Translations under genes and position numbers: made by a program
Assembly (NCBI GenBank): GCA_963728075.1
Contig: CAVSIP010000001.1
Span: 496,001-560,000, forward strand
Reading direction: 5' to 3'
Source of the DNA: CAVSIP01 sp963728075
GTDB taxonomy: Bacteria > Actinomycetota > Actinomycetes > JAFAQI01 > DASSKL01
DNA length: 64,000 nt
Notes under the pieces: generated by a model
The model's database searches: none
Seen by the model: the letters and a program-made list of their open reading frames with translations, nothing else
What the model was told of the DNA's origin: nothing
Shown: positions 1-10,681 of the stretch, piece by piece
How positions within the stretch are numbered: the stretch's first letter is position 1
Layout: every line of letters begins with the position of its first letter

Positions 1-172
1 GTCGGTGAGCGCGCCCGTTGCTGGCGGCGGAACGGTCACCATGACACTGGACGGTGGGGAGCTGACCTACACGGTGACGCCGTACCACCTCGCGAGCTAC
101 TACGGCTTTGACTGTGCGTTCGTCGACTTCCCGGGCTCGCTGACGCGGGTCACTCCGTCGCCTGAGAGCTGA
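1..172 (+). CDS. C-terminal end of an unidentified protein (cut by window edge)
   Basis: The reading frame is open from base 2 to a TGA at 170-172 and gives the last 56 residues of a protein. The visible part is rich in Thr, Gly and Tyr with alternating hydrophobic residues, as in a beta-rich or secreted domain, and has one Cys. No family motif is recognisable. The convergent hydrolase gene ends 29 bases downstream. The start and function lie outside the window. Confidence 0.55.
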   Translation, partial: SVSAPVAGGGTVTMTLDGGELTYTVTPYHLASYYGFDCAFVDFPGSLTRVTPSPES

Positions 173-201
173 CGCCGTACCCATGATCGTGGGCGGGCGG
201 C

Positions 202-1083
202 TCAGCCTTGCTGCTCGGCGCGCTGCACGTTGGCGCAGATCTCCTCGACGATCGCCGGCCACAGCGCGCGCGGCAGGTCGTGCCCCATCCCAGAGAAGGT
301 CACGAGCTTGGCGTCGGGGACGGCGTCCGCGGTCGCCTGGCCGCCGGGCAGCGGCACCAGCGGGTCGGCCTCGCCGTGGATGACGACGGTGGGGACGGTG
401 ACGTCCGCGAGGGCCGGCCGGCGGTCGCCGCTGGCCTGGATGCCGATCAGCTGGCGCATCGTGCCCATCGGGTCGAACCCGCGGTCGTACTGGCGGCCCG
501 CGACCTCCTTGATCCACTCGACGTCGTGCTCGTAGCCGGGGGAGCCGATGACCCGCCACATCTCCGGCGCACCCGCGACGACCTCCTCGCGGCTCTGCGC
601 CGGCGGGCGCAGCAGGGTCGCCATCGCGGCGTCGGTCGGCGGGGCGACGTCCGGCGCGGGCGTGGACATGATCGAGGTGAGGCTGCGGGTCCGGTCGGCG
701 TGCCGGATTGCGAACTCCTGCACGATCATCCCGCCCATCGAGATCCCGACCATGTGGGCACTGTCGATGTCGAGCGCGGCGAGCAGGCCCGCGGTGTCGG
801 CGGCCATGTCGGTGAGCGTGTACGCCGCGGAGGAGAAGTCGCCGCCGAGCGCGGCGGCGATGTCCGGTTGCGCGTCGTGGAAGTGGGTGGACTCCCCGAC
901 GTCGCGGTTGTCGAACCGGACCACGAAGTGGCCCCGGTTCGCGAGCGTCTGCACGAACTCGTCGTGCCAGGCGATCATCTGTCCGCCGAGGCCCATCACG
1001 AGCACCAGCGGCGGGGCTCCCGCGTCGCCGAACGTCTCGTAGGCGATCTCGACGTCCCCGACCTTCGTCTTCTGCTCCGTCAT
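202..1083 (-). CDS. alpha/beta hydrolase
   Basis: A 293-residue alpha/beta-hydrolase-fold protein. The nucleophile elbow GISMGG places Ser115; Asp240 (in HGEADPLVP) and His268 (in GMGHDL) complete the likely catalytic triad. The oxyanion stretch MGLGGQ lies near residues 30-35 and the RFDNRDVGES strand near 56-65, as in the haloperoxidase/esterase group. No signal peptide is visible, so it should be cytoplasmic. The ATG at 1083 starts where homology begins; an upstream extension runs through an inverted repeat and is rejected. It follows an SDR gene on the same strand but is separated by 161 bases holding a strong hairpin, so co-transcription is doubtful. The substrate cannot be predicted. 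Confidence 0.85.
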   Translation of the reverse strand: MTEQKTKVGDVEIAYETFGDAGAPPLVLVMGLGGQMIAWHDEFVQTLANRGHFVVRFDNRDVGESTHFHDAQPDIAAALGGDFSSAAYTLTDMAADTAGLLAALDIDSAHMVGISMGGMIVQEFAIRHADRTRSLTSIMSTPAPDVAPPTDAAMATLLRPPAQSREEVVAGAPEMWRVIGSPGYEHDVEWIKEVAGRQYDRGFDPMGTMRQLIGIQASGDRRPALADVTVPTVVIHGEADPLVPLPGGQATADAVPDAKLVTFSGMGHDLPRALWPAIVEEICANVQRAEQQG

Positions 1084-1149
1084 GAGCGTGGAGTCTGGCA
1101 CGGCCTCGGACCCGCCGTCCGCCCACGTCTTCGTGCGGCCCATGACCGT

Positions 1150-1207
1150 CTTCGTGCGGCGTACTGGGGGTGATGGAGATCGTTTGACCCCAGTACGCCG
1201 CACGAAG
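1150..1207. repeat. perfect 20-bp inverted repeat between SDR and hydrolase genes
   Basis: The arms 1150-1169 and 1188-1207 are exact reverse complements (cttcgtgcggcgtactgggg in the left arm) around an 18-nt spacer. A third partial copy of the arm, tcttcgtgcggcc, lies at 1128-1140. The structure sits downstream of the SDR stop (1245) and upstream of the hydrolase start. It could be a terminator, though no T-run follows, or a dispersed palindromic (REP-like) element. Confidence 0.7.
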
Positions 1208-1244
1208 GCGGGGGTGGGGGGTGGTGGGGCGGTACGGCCGCCTG

Positions 1245-1988
1245 CTACAGCGCGCGGATGGACCCGCCGTCCACCGGCACCATGCAGCCCGTGACGTACG
1301 ACGCCGCCGGCGACAGCAGGAACGCGGCGACCTTGCCGAACTCCGCCGGGTTGCCGAACCGGCGCAGTGGGATCCCGGCCTCGCTGCGCCGCCGGGCGTC
1401 CTGGTCGACGTACAGCCGCGACGTACGGGCCGTGGACACCAGCCCGGGGAGCAGGCCGAACACCCGGATGCCCCGTGGCCCCAGCTCGTCCGCGAGGGTC
1501 TTGGCGACCATGGCGAGCCCCGGCCGTAGGCCGTTGGAGATCGCCAGGTTGCCGATCGGCGCCTTCACTGACGACGAGAGCACGAACCCGACCGCGCCAC
1601 CCTCGCCCAGCGCGTCACAGACCGTCCGCGCGATCCGCACCCCGCCGAGGAACACCGACTCGAAGGCGGCCCGCCACGCGTCGTCGTCGGACTCCAGCGC
1701 GGTCCCCGGCGGCGGACCGCCGACGCTGATCAGCGCCCCGTCCAGCCGCCCGAAGCTCTCCGTGGCGGCCTCGATGAGCAGCGTCGCCGTCCGCGGGTCG
1801 GCGTTGTCCAGCGCGAGACCGACGGCCGCGTCGCCGAGCGCCTCCACCGTGGCCTCGACGTGCTCGCGGTCCCGGGACGCGATGACGACGCGGGCGCCGT
1901 CGGCGACCAGCGCCTCAGCGGTCGCCCGGCCCAACCCGGCCGTGCCGCCGGTGATGATGTAGACGCGCCCGTCCAGCTCGAGGTCCAT
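1245..1988 (-). CDS. SDR family oxidoreductase with altered active site
   Basis: A 247-residue short-chain dehydrogenase/reductase. The cofactor-binding motif TGGTAGLG occupies residues 13-20 and the C-terminal PVDGG stretch is typical of the family. The expected Ser-Tyr-Lys active site is not conserved: Ser138-140 are present (SSSVK), but the Tyr position is Asn152 and the Lys position Pro156, with Arg155 beside it. This SSSVK...SN.LR pattern recurs, as I recall, in a subgroup of SDRs annotated as 3-oxoacyl-ACP reductase-like. The fold is secure; normal SDR catalysis is not. Confidence 0.85.
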   Translation of the reverse strand: MDLELDGRVYIITGGTAGLGRATAEALVADGARVVIASRDREHVEATVEALGDAAVGLALDNADPRTATLLIEAATESFGRLDGALISVGGPPPGTALESDDDAWRAAFESVFLGGVRIARTVCDALGEGGAVGFVLSSSVKAPIGNLAISNGLRPGLAMVAKTLADELGPRGIRVFGLLPGLVSTARTSRLYVDQDARRRSEAGIPLRRFGNPAEFGKVAAFLLSPAASYVTGCMVPVDGGSIRAL

Positions 1989-2009
1989 GACGGGAATCCT
2001 GCCAAACGC

Positions 2010-3290
2010 TCAGCCGGCCAGCGGCTGCTGGACGGGTACGGGCTCCTCCGCCGGTGTCGCGTGCGCCTCGCCGACGGAGCGCAGCAGCCGGTGCAGGACG
2101 ACCGGCGTGGCCAGCTCGAAGATGACGACCGCGCCCAGGATGACCGCGGCGACGTCCGTGCCGACGTCGGGCGCGCCGACCGATGTCGCCGTCTCCACGG
2201 TGAACGACGCGAGACCGACCGCCATGCCGGCGTACGGCAGCTGCGCGGCACCTTGCCGCCACCCCCAACCGGTGGCGCGCCCGTCGCGGGTCATCGCCAG
2301 CCCCAGCCACGAGCCCGCCGCGCGGCCGGCGCTGCGGGCGAGGACGTACACGGAGCCGACCAGTCCCAGCTCGAGGAACTGCCGGACGTGCACGTCGGCG
2401 CCGGTGACGAGGAAGAACACGAGGAAGATCGGCGCCTCCAGCGTCCGCACCGCCTCGAACAGCGGTACGGAGTCCGCGCGCGTGTTCACGAACACCGCAC
2501 CCATGATCAGCGTCGTGATGACGACGGAGGTGCCGACGTACCGGGCCATCCCGACGGCGAGGATGAGCGTGACCCAGACGAGCAGGAACCGCTGCCCGGC
2601 CGTGTCGACGACGCGTGACGCCCAGCGCAGGAGGTACGCGGCCCCGGCGCCGACCAGGGTCGCCGCCCCGACCAGCCGCCCGAACGAGCGGGCGGCGTCG
2701 AGGATTCCGGCGTCGGTGCCGAGCGTCGCGAAGGCGAACGGCGCCCCCAGCCCGAACAGCACCGCGGAGGTGACGTTGTTGAGCGCGGTGGCGGCGAGCA
2801 GGTGCTCGGTGAACGGCCCGGCCGCCCGGCTCTCGGCGACGAGCGCACGGACGGTCACGGGAGCGGTGGACGGCGCGATCGCCGCAAGCAGGTACGCGAC
2901 CGGGGCGTCCATCCCGGCGAGGAGCAGCGCGGCGAAGGTCACCGCGAACGTCAGCAGGTTGCCGACCACCGCCATCGGCGCGAGCGTGTGGCGCAGGGGA
3001 GCGAGCGAGGACAGCCGCAGTCGCTGGCCGATGAGGAACACCATCGCGCCGAGGGCGAGCGCGATGACCGGCTGCAGCATCTCCACCTCGTGGGTGGTGA
3101 TGACGTCGGCGCCGCGGGGACCGAGGGCGAGCCCGACGATGATGAAGACGACGACCTCGGAGATCGGCAGCCAGCGCCGGGCGACCACCCCCGCGGCGAA
3201 CGCCAGCGCGCCCAGCGCCCCGACGACGAGCAACTCGGAGTGGCGAGCCTCGGACGCGGCCTGGAACACGGCAGCGACGGCGGAGTCCAC
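2010..3290 (-). CDS. cation:proton antiporter (CPA2/KefB-like)
   Basis: A 426-residue integral membrane protein with about 11-12 hydrophobic segments from residue 20 to 410 and no large soluble C-terminal domain. The segments ALGAMVFLIGQRLRL and AAIAPSTAPVTVRALVAE resemble the helix and unwound region of monovalent cation/proton antiporters. KefB-type RCK/TrkA domains are absent, so it is the membrane part alone. The expected role is exchange of Na+ or K+ for H+ across the plasma membrane. It lies downstream of aconitase on the same strand, separated by a strong hairpin, so it probably has its own promoter. Confidence 0.8.
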   Translation of the reverse strand: MDSAVAAVFQAASEARHSELLVVGALGALAFAAGVVARRWLPISEVVVFIIVGLALGPRGADVITTHEVEMLQPVIALALGAMVFLIGQRLRLSSLAPLRHTLAPMAVVGNLLTFAVTFAALLLAGMDAPVAYLLAAIAPSTAPVTVRALVAESRAAGPFTEHLLAATALNNVTSAVLFGLGAPFAFATLGTDAGILDAARSFGRLVGAATLVGAGAAYLLRWASRVVDTAGQRFLLVWVTLILAVGMARYVGTSVVITTLIMGAVFVNTRADSVPLFEAVRTLEAPIFLVFFLVTGADVHVRQFLELGLVGSVYVLARSAGRAAGSWLGLAMTRDGRATGWGWRQGAAQLPYAGMAVGLASFTVETATSVGAPDVGTDVAAVILGAVVIFELATPVVLHRLLRSVGEAHATPAEEPVPVQQPLAG

Positions 3291-3333
3291 GCAGTCCTTC
3301 CGTTGGGGTCGTCGCCCTTGACGGTAGACATCA

Positions 3334-3359
3334 GGGCGCCCGCCGGGTGGCGAGCGCCC
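3334..3359 (-). terminator. hairpin downstream of aconitase
   Basis: Arms 3334-3344 and 3349-3359 pair over 10 of 11 positions (one C/A mismatch) around the loop GGGT. The hairpin begins about 20 bases past the aconitase stop on the minus strand. There is no T-run, as is common for actinobacterial terminators. Confidence 0.5.
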
Positions 3360-3380
3360 CGATGGTGCGGTTCGTGCCCG

Positions 3381-6161
<2,781 letters not shown>

Positions 6162-6244
6162 GCCGTGGTCTCCCTGTCGTCGTGGTGTTCGCCATCCAGT
6201 CTCTCGTAGGCCCCGCGGGGCCCTGCAGCCCACCTGCCAGCGCA

Positions 6245-6250
6245 TACCCT
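6245..6250 (+). promoter_or_regulatory. -10 box of a probable leaderless promoter (Sco1-like gene)
   Basis: TACCCT ends 6 nt before a GTG at 6257. The same geometry is seen before six or more other genes here, which supports GTG 6257 as the real start even though the reading frame needs one base restored. Confidence 0.45.
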
Positions 6251-6256
6251 GGCGGC

Positions 6257-7296
6257 GTGCCCCCTCCCGTCCGGTTCGCTGGTCCGTCGCTGTCCTGGGC
6301 CTGGCCGCGCTGCTCGCCGGCTGCAGTGGTGGCGGCGGAACGTACGCAACCGTCCAGGACGTGCCCGGTTCCACCTCCTCGGCACCGGCCTCGGCGCTGC
6401 GGGCCTACACGCTGGCGACGGCCTTCGCCCTCCCGTCGGTGACCCTCACCGACACGGCGGGCCAGCCGTACGACCTGGCGGCACGCGCGAAGGGCCGGGT
6501 CACCCTGCTCTACCTCGGCTACACGAACTGCACCGACACCTGCCCGGCCGTGATGGCCACCGTGCGGCGCGGGCTGGAGAAGGTCCCCGCCGCCGTCCGC
6601 GGCCGGGTCGACGTGGTGTTCGTGACCACCGACCCGGCACGGGACACCCCGGCCGTCCTGCGCCGGTGGCTCGACCGGTTCGACCCGCACTTCGTGGGCC
6701 TGACTGGGTCGCAGTCGGCGCTGGAGACCGTGTACCGGGCGGTGGGCATGCAGCCCCATGTCACCACCGGCCACGACGGTCAGGAGGTCGTCGAGCACGG
6801 TGCGGACGTGTACGCCGCCGGCACCGACGGTGTCGTCCGCGCGGGGTACGACACCGATACGACGCCGGAGGACTACGCGCACGACCTTCCGTTGCTGGTG
6901 TCCGGCGCCCGCCCGAAACCGGCAGCGGACGAGGCCCTGCGGGCGACGGGTGCCGCGGGCCGCAGCGGGCTGGTCAAGGCGTTCTCGGCGTTCGTGTCCC
7001 CCGTCGACACCCGGCACGCGCGACTGCTCGTCACGCTCGTCACGGTCGACCACGCCGGCGACCGGCTGGTCGGGGTGGACGGACCCGGCGGGGCCGGAGT
7101 GCTGACCCGTGGTGGGGCGCCGGTCGACGGCGTCGCCCTGCCGGCGGACGCGCCGGTGGGCATCGGGGCGGGTGGCCTGGTCGCCACGTTCGACACCCCG
7201 CGCGCGCTGCACGACGGTGAGGTCGTCGACGTGACGCTGCGCTTCCGCGACACGAAACCGCTGCGGCTGTCCGTGCCAGTGGTGGCGCGCGGATAG
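6257..7296 (+). CDS. Sco1/SenC-like lipoprotein with C-terminal PCu(A)C-like domain (start region frameshifted)
   Basis: Exported copper-chaperone-like protein. A hydrophobic segment and lipobox LLAGC place the lipidated Cys at codon 6322-6324. The SCO1 domain follows, with the copper motif CTDTCP, VTTDPARD, and the conserved His in DPHFVGLTG. Known Sco1 proteins deliver copper to, or reduce, cytochrome oxidase CuA. The last 100 residues look like a PCu(A)C (DUF461) domain (DRLVGV... GEVVDVTLRF...SVPVV) but lack the His and Met copper ligands. The lipobox frame has no good start codon: its only upstream ATG (6160) sits over the aconitase start. GTG 6257 is one base out of frame; a missing C in the run at 6260-6268 would join them. 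Divergent from acnA. Confidence 0.75.
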
Positions 7297-7369
7297 GGGT
7301 CCCGGTTCTGACGCTCGTCGACCGCGCCGCGACACCGTTCGCCGATGATGGGGACATGACGGTGGCCAC

Positions 7370-8473
7370 ATGACGCTGCCCGTCCCGGCCGGAGGCGGGC
7401 GTGGTCTCGCCTTTCGGCTGCTCGGGTTCCCGGTTCGCATCAACCTGACCTTCGTGGTCGTGCTCGGCTTCCTCGGGCTGTCCGGGTCGGTGACCGCATC
7501 ACGGCTTGTCGCCTGGGTCGTCATCGGCGCGGTCTCGGTGCTCGCGCACGAGCTGGGGCACGCGGTGGCCGCGCGCACGACCGGAGCGCAGCCGGTCATC
7601 GACCTGTACGGCTTCGGCGGGGTGACCCGCTACCGGCCGCCGCGTCCGCTCTCGCGGCTGCGACAGCTGTCGATCAGCGTCGCCGGGCCGCTCGTGGGCA
7701 TCGTGATCGGGATCGCCCTGCACTACGGCGTGCCGCAAGACGTGGCCACCCCGGGATCGGTGACTCACTACGCGATCCAGGCCGCGGTGTTCGTCAACCT
7801 CGGCTGGGGCGTGCTCAACCTGCTACCCGTCCTGCCTCTGGACGGCGGAACCGTGCTCGCCGAGCTGCTCCCCGGCGACCCGGTCACGCGACGGCGTCGG
7901 GCCGGCTTCGTCTCCGTCGTGGTAGCCGGCGCCGTCGCGGTCGTCGCCTGGCGGTACGGCCAGACGTACGGGGCACTGCTCGCCGGGTGGCTGGCCTTCG
8001 ACAACGTCCGGCTGCTGCAGGCCACGACGCCGGGAGCGGGGTCCACGACACCCGCGGTCGGCGGACCCAGCGAGATCGACCGGTCGGTGCTCTGGTTGCT
8101 CGACGCCGGTCAGGCCAGGCAGGCCCGACACCTCGTCGACACCGCTCCTCCGGGACGCCAACCGGACATCAGCGTCCATGGGCTGGTCATGGTGGTCACC
8201 GGCCAGCCGAGCCTGGGGCGCCAGCTCGTCCTGCGCGGCCTGCGGGAGGCGCCGGACAACCCGGTCCGGGTCGGCGTCTACGCGAGGCTGCTCCTGCTCG
8301 ACGGCAAGTGGGCCGAGCTCGCCGCACTGCTCGACCGCCACGCCGGCGGGGGCGTCCCGAGTTCGGTCATCGAGGACGCGTGTCGCCGCGCGGCCGCCGA
8401 GGGACACGGCGAGGAGGCCGCGCGCTTCGCCAGTGCCCTCACCAGGGCCCGGACGGACCACGACGTCGAGTGA
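7370..8473 (+). CDS. site-2 protease family (M50) membrane metalloprotease
   Basis: A 367-residue intramembrane zinc protease. The zinc motif HELGH is at residues 60-64 in a transmembrane segment and the third ligand lies in NLLPVLPLDGG (Asp158). The arrangement matches the SpoIVFB/Rv2625-like M50 group. The region after about residue 230 is soluble and helical and contains no CBS or PDZ domain that I can recognise. Family members cleave membrane-bound anti-sigma factors or other regulators. It begins a run of three same-strand membrane genes (M50, CPBP, Lgt-like) with gaps of 34 and 56 bases. The substrate is unknown. Confidence 0.88.
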   Translation: MTLPVPAGGGRGLAFRLLGFPVRINLTFVVVLGFLGLSGSVTASRLVAWVVIGAVSVLAHELGHAVAARTTGAQPVIDLYGFGGVTRYRPPRPLSRLRQLSISVAGPLVGIVIGIALHYGVPQDVATPGSVTHYAIQAAVFVNLGWGVLNLLPVLPLDGGTVLAELLPGDPVTRRRRAGFVSVVVAGAVAVVAWRYGQTYGALLAGWLAFDNVRLLQATTPGAGSTTPAVGGPSEIDRSVLWLLDAGQARQARHLVDTAPPGRQPDISVHGLVMVVTGQPSLGRQLVLRGLREAPDNPVRVGVYARLLLLDGKWAELAALLDRHAGGGVPSSVIEDACRRAAAEGHGEEAARFASALTRARTDHDVE

Positions 8474-8507
8474 TGAACGATACGAGCGCCCGGCACGTTG
8501 ACCCACC

Positions 8508-9344
8508 GTGAGCACGATCAGCGCTGACCGTGAGCATGCCGTCCGCACCGTCCGCCGCGCTGCCGAGGTGACGCCGGCTCGGCTTTCTCGGCGTTGGGTT
8601 GTCGGCGAGGTCTGGCTCGTCTTCGCGCTGTCCCTCGGCGCCTCCGGGGTCCGGGCCCTGCTGTGGCTGCTCGCCGCCGCCACCAGCGGCCACACCCTCG
8701 CGGCGCAGACCGCCGTCATGAACGGCACGCTCGCCCCCGGCCGACCCTGGCTCGACCTCGCCCTGCAGGTGGTGACGTTGGCCGGTGCGCTCGTCCCCGT
8801 GGTGCTCGTCGCGCACCTGCTCGCTCGCTCCGGCGAGTCACTGCACGCCCTGGGGGTCGACGGTCGGCAACCGGTCCGGGACCTGTCGCGAGGGGTGGCG
8901 CTCGCTGCCGTCATCGGCGGCACCGGCCTCGGCTTCTACCTGCTCACGCACGCTGTCGGCGTCGACCTGACCGTCGTCCCGGAGGCACTGCCCGCGGTGT
9001 GGTGGCGGATTCCGGTGCTCCTGCTGTCCGCCGCGCAGAACGCGGTGCTCGAGGAGGTTCTCGTCGCCGGCTACCTGCTGCACCGGCTCCGCCAGCTCGG
9101 CTGGACGGACACGCGCTCGCTCGCCCTCAGTGCTGTGCTGCGCGGCAGCTACCACCTCTACCAAGGCGTTGGCGGGTTCGCCGGCAACCTCGTCATGGGC
9201 GTGGTCTTCGGCCGGCTCTACCAGCGGTGGGGCCGGGTGACGCCCCTCGTCGTGGCCCACACGCTCATGGATGCCGTTGCCTTCGTCGGGTACGCGCTGC
9301 TCGCCGGCCACGTCGGTTGGATCCCAGTGGCCCGGCAGACCTGA
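8508..9344 (+). CDS. CPBP family intramembrane glutamic endopeptidase
   Basis: A 278-residue polytopic membrane protein of the CPBP (Rce1/Abi) family. The three motifs are Glu182-Glu183 in EEVLVAGYL, His216 in RGSYHLYQG, and HTLMD at 251-255. The Arg of the usual EExxxR is replaced (EEVLVAG), which also occurs in actinobacterial members, I believe. Members process prenylated or membrane-bound peptides or act in bacteriocin immunity. GTG 8508 is used; a first hydrophobic segment starts near residue 30. It lies between an M50 protease and an Lgt-like gene, which suggests a shared membrane-protein processing role (inference). Confidence 0.85.
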   Translation: MSTISADREHAVRTVRRAAEVTPARLSRRWVVGEVWLVFALSLGASGVRALLWLLAAATSGHTLAAQTAVMNGTLAPGRPWLDLALQVVTLAGALVPVVLVAHLLARSGESLHALGVDGRQPVRDLSRGVALAAVIGGTGLGFYLLTHAVGVDLTVVPEALPAVWWRIPVLLLSAAQNAVLEEVLVAGYLLHRLRQLGWTDTRSLALSAVLRGSYHLYQGVGGFAGNLVMGVVFGRLYQRWGRVTPLVVAHTLMDAVAFVGYALLAGHVGWIPVARQT

Positions 9345-9400
9345 CCAGGCATGGGCGACGAAGCGTCCGGCGACGCGCGATCAGCAGGGAGAACGACCAG

Positions 9401-10198
9401 GTGAAGCCCGTTCCCGTCGTGTTCCACGTGGGGCCGCTGCCCATCCACACCTACGGTGTCGGCCTGTCCGTGACGTTTCTGTTCGCCTACTGGTACTTCG
9501 CGCGCAGGCTGCGCGCGCACGGGTATCCGGCTCACTGGCTCGAGGGCACGTTCGTGTGGGTGATCGTCGCCGCGGTCGTGGGGGCACGCGTCGTCCATGT
9601 GCTGGCGAACCTCGGCGCCTACGCCGGGGACCCGCTTCAGGTGTTCGCCGTCTGGCAGGGCGGGCTGTCGTCGTTCGGTGGACTGGCCCTCGCCGTGCCG
9701 GTGGGCCTCTACCACGTCCACCGCCGCTGCCCCACGTTGTCGCTCGGCCGGGCCGTCGACCTGGTGGCGCCGGTCCTGGTCGCCGGCTGGGCGATCGGCC
9801 GCCTCCTCGGCCCTCAGCTGATGATCGCTGGTGGGGGCCATCCGACCCATGCCTGGTTCGGCATGTACTACGCGGGCGAGGTGGGCAAGCGGCTCCCGGT
9901 GCCCCTGTTCCAGTCGGCCGAGTGCGCCGTCATCTTCCTCGTCGTGCTGCGCGTGGAGCGCGCCGTCGCGCGCCGCCACGGCCCGGTCGGCGTGGTCGCT
10001 GCGGCCGCGGCGGGTCTGTGGGGAGTCTCCCGGTTCTTCGACGAGCGCCTTTGGCTCGCCTACCCGGGCCACCCAGGTGCTCTGGCGGTCGAGGTCACCG
10101 CCCTCACTCTTGCGGCCGGTGGGCTGCTGGCCGTCGTCACGCTGCTGGCGCGGGCCCGTCGAGCCGGGGGAGAGGCGCTGGTCCAGAGCCGGGTCTGA
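9401..10198 (+). CDS. prolipoprotein diacylglyceryl transferase-like membrane protein, catalytic residues altered
   Basis: A 265-residue protein with about seven transmembrane segments and the general pattern of Lgt: YGVGLSVTFLFAYW near 18-31, WQGGLSSFGGLA at 85-96, GRLL near 133, and GVSRFFDERLW before the last helix. In E. coli Lgt the sequence GGMSFHGG carries an essential His and GRxGNFxNxE carries substrate-binding residues; here the His position is Phe92 and the second motif is GRLLGPQL. It is therefore either a very divergent or an inactive Lgt paralogue, and the housekeeping lgt is probably elsewhere. GTG 9401 is supported by AGGGAGAA upstream. Confidence 0.78.
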   Translation: MKPVPVVFHVGPLPIHTYGVGLSVTFLFAYWYFARRLRAHGYPAHWLEGTFVWVIVAAVVGARVVHVLANLGAYAGDPLQVFAVWQGGLSSFGGLALAVPVGLYHVHRRCPTLSLGRAVDLVAPVLVAGWAIGRLLGPQLMIAGGGHPTHAWFGMYYAGEVGKRLPVPLFQSAECAVIFLVVLRVERAVARRHGPVGVVAAAAAGLWGVSRFFDERLWLAYPGHPGALAVEVTALTLAAGGLLAVVTLLARARRAGGEALVQSRV

Positions 10199-10222
10199 GC
10201 GTGCCTCGGGAGCGGGACCGCC

Positions 10223-10513
10223 TCAGGGCTGCTTGCGGCGGCTCATCGGCTTCAGCCGCGCGAGGCTCTCCTCGCCGCCGGCGAGCACCCGGAGGTCCTC
10301 GCGTGCGATTCGCTCGATCATCCGGGGCATGTCCTGGGGCCGCTCGCCGAACAGGTCGACCGCCTCGGCGGCGGCCTCGACGCACCGCACGACGGTCGCG
10401 TGGTCGAGGTCGGGTGCGAACTCGCGCTCCAGTCGCTCGACGATCGTCGACGCGGTTCGCCGCGGGTGGCGGTCCGTGCTGCGGGGGGTCGCCGATCGGG
10501 TCATGTGCGCCAT
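10223..10513 (-). CDS. small three-helix protein of unknown function
   Basis: A 96-residue hydrophilic protein. The segment LEREFAPDLDHATVVRCVEAAAEAVDLFG resembles the N-terminal three-helix bundle that actinobacteria attach to some low-molecular-weight phosphatases and arsenate reductases, here on its own. A second Met at residue 4 is an alternative start. It is convergent with the Lgt-like gene and divergent from the sirtuin. The function is unknown. Confidence 0.6.
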   Translation of the reverse strand: MAHMTRSATPRSTDRHPRRTASTIVERLEREFAPDLDHATVVRCVEAAAEAVDLFGERPQDMPRMIERIAREDLRVLAGGEESLARLKPMSRRKQP

Positions 10514-10667
10514 CCGTTCAACGGGTCAAGCCGCCGTTCCGACGGCGACGCTGCCGCGGACAGGCGGTCGTTCGGTCGAGGAGAGCGGGCTACGCCGCTA
10601 GCACCGTTCTCTCCGAAAACGGACAAACGGAAACAGAACACCAGGGTTTCGTGCCGGGCGCCGGACG

Positions 10668-10673
10668 TACGCT
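10668..10673 (+). promoter_or_regulatory. -10 box for the sirtuin gene
   Basis: TACGCT lies 8 nt before the ATG at 10682, with no purine-rich ribosome site between, as expected for a leaderless or near-leaderless transcript. Confidence 0.35.
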
Positions 10674-10681
10674 GAGAGGCG

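Noticed and set aside
208..1173. Long open frames opposite the hydrolase, aconitase, selB and other genes
   Set aside because: High-GC DNA gives long antisense frames; these are rich in Arg, Ala and Gly with no domain and lie over well-supported genes.
10223..10513. Antitoxin or ParD-like gene
   Set aside because: No partner toxin is adjacent, and the helical pattern fits a three-helix phosphatase-associated domain better.
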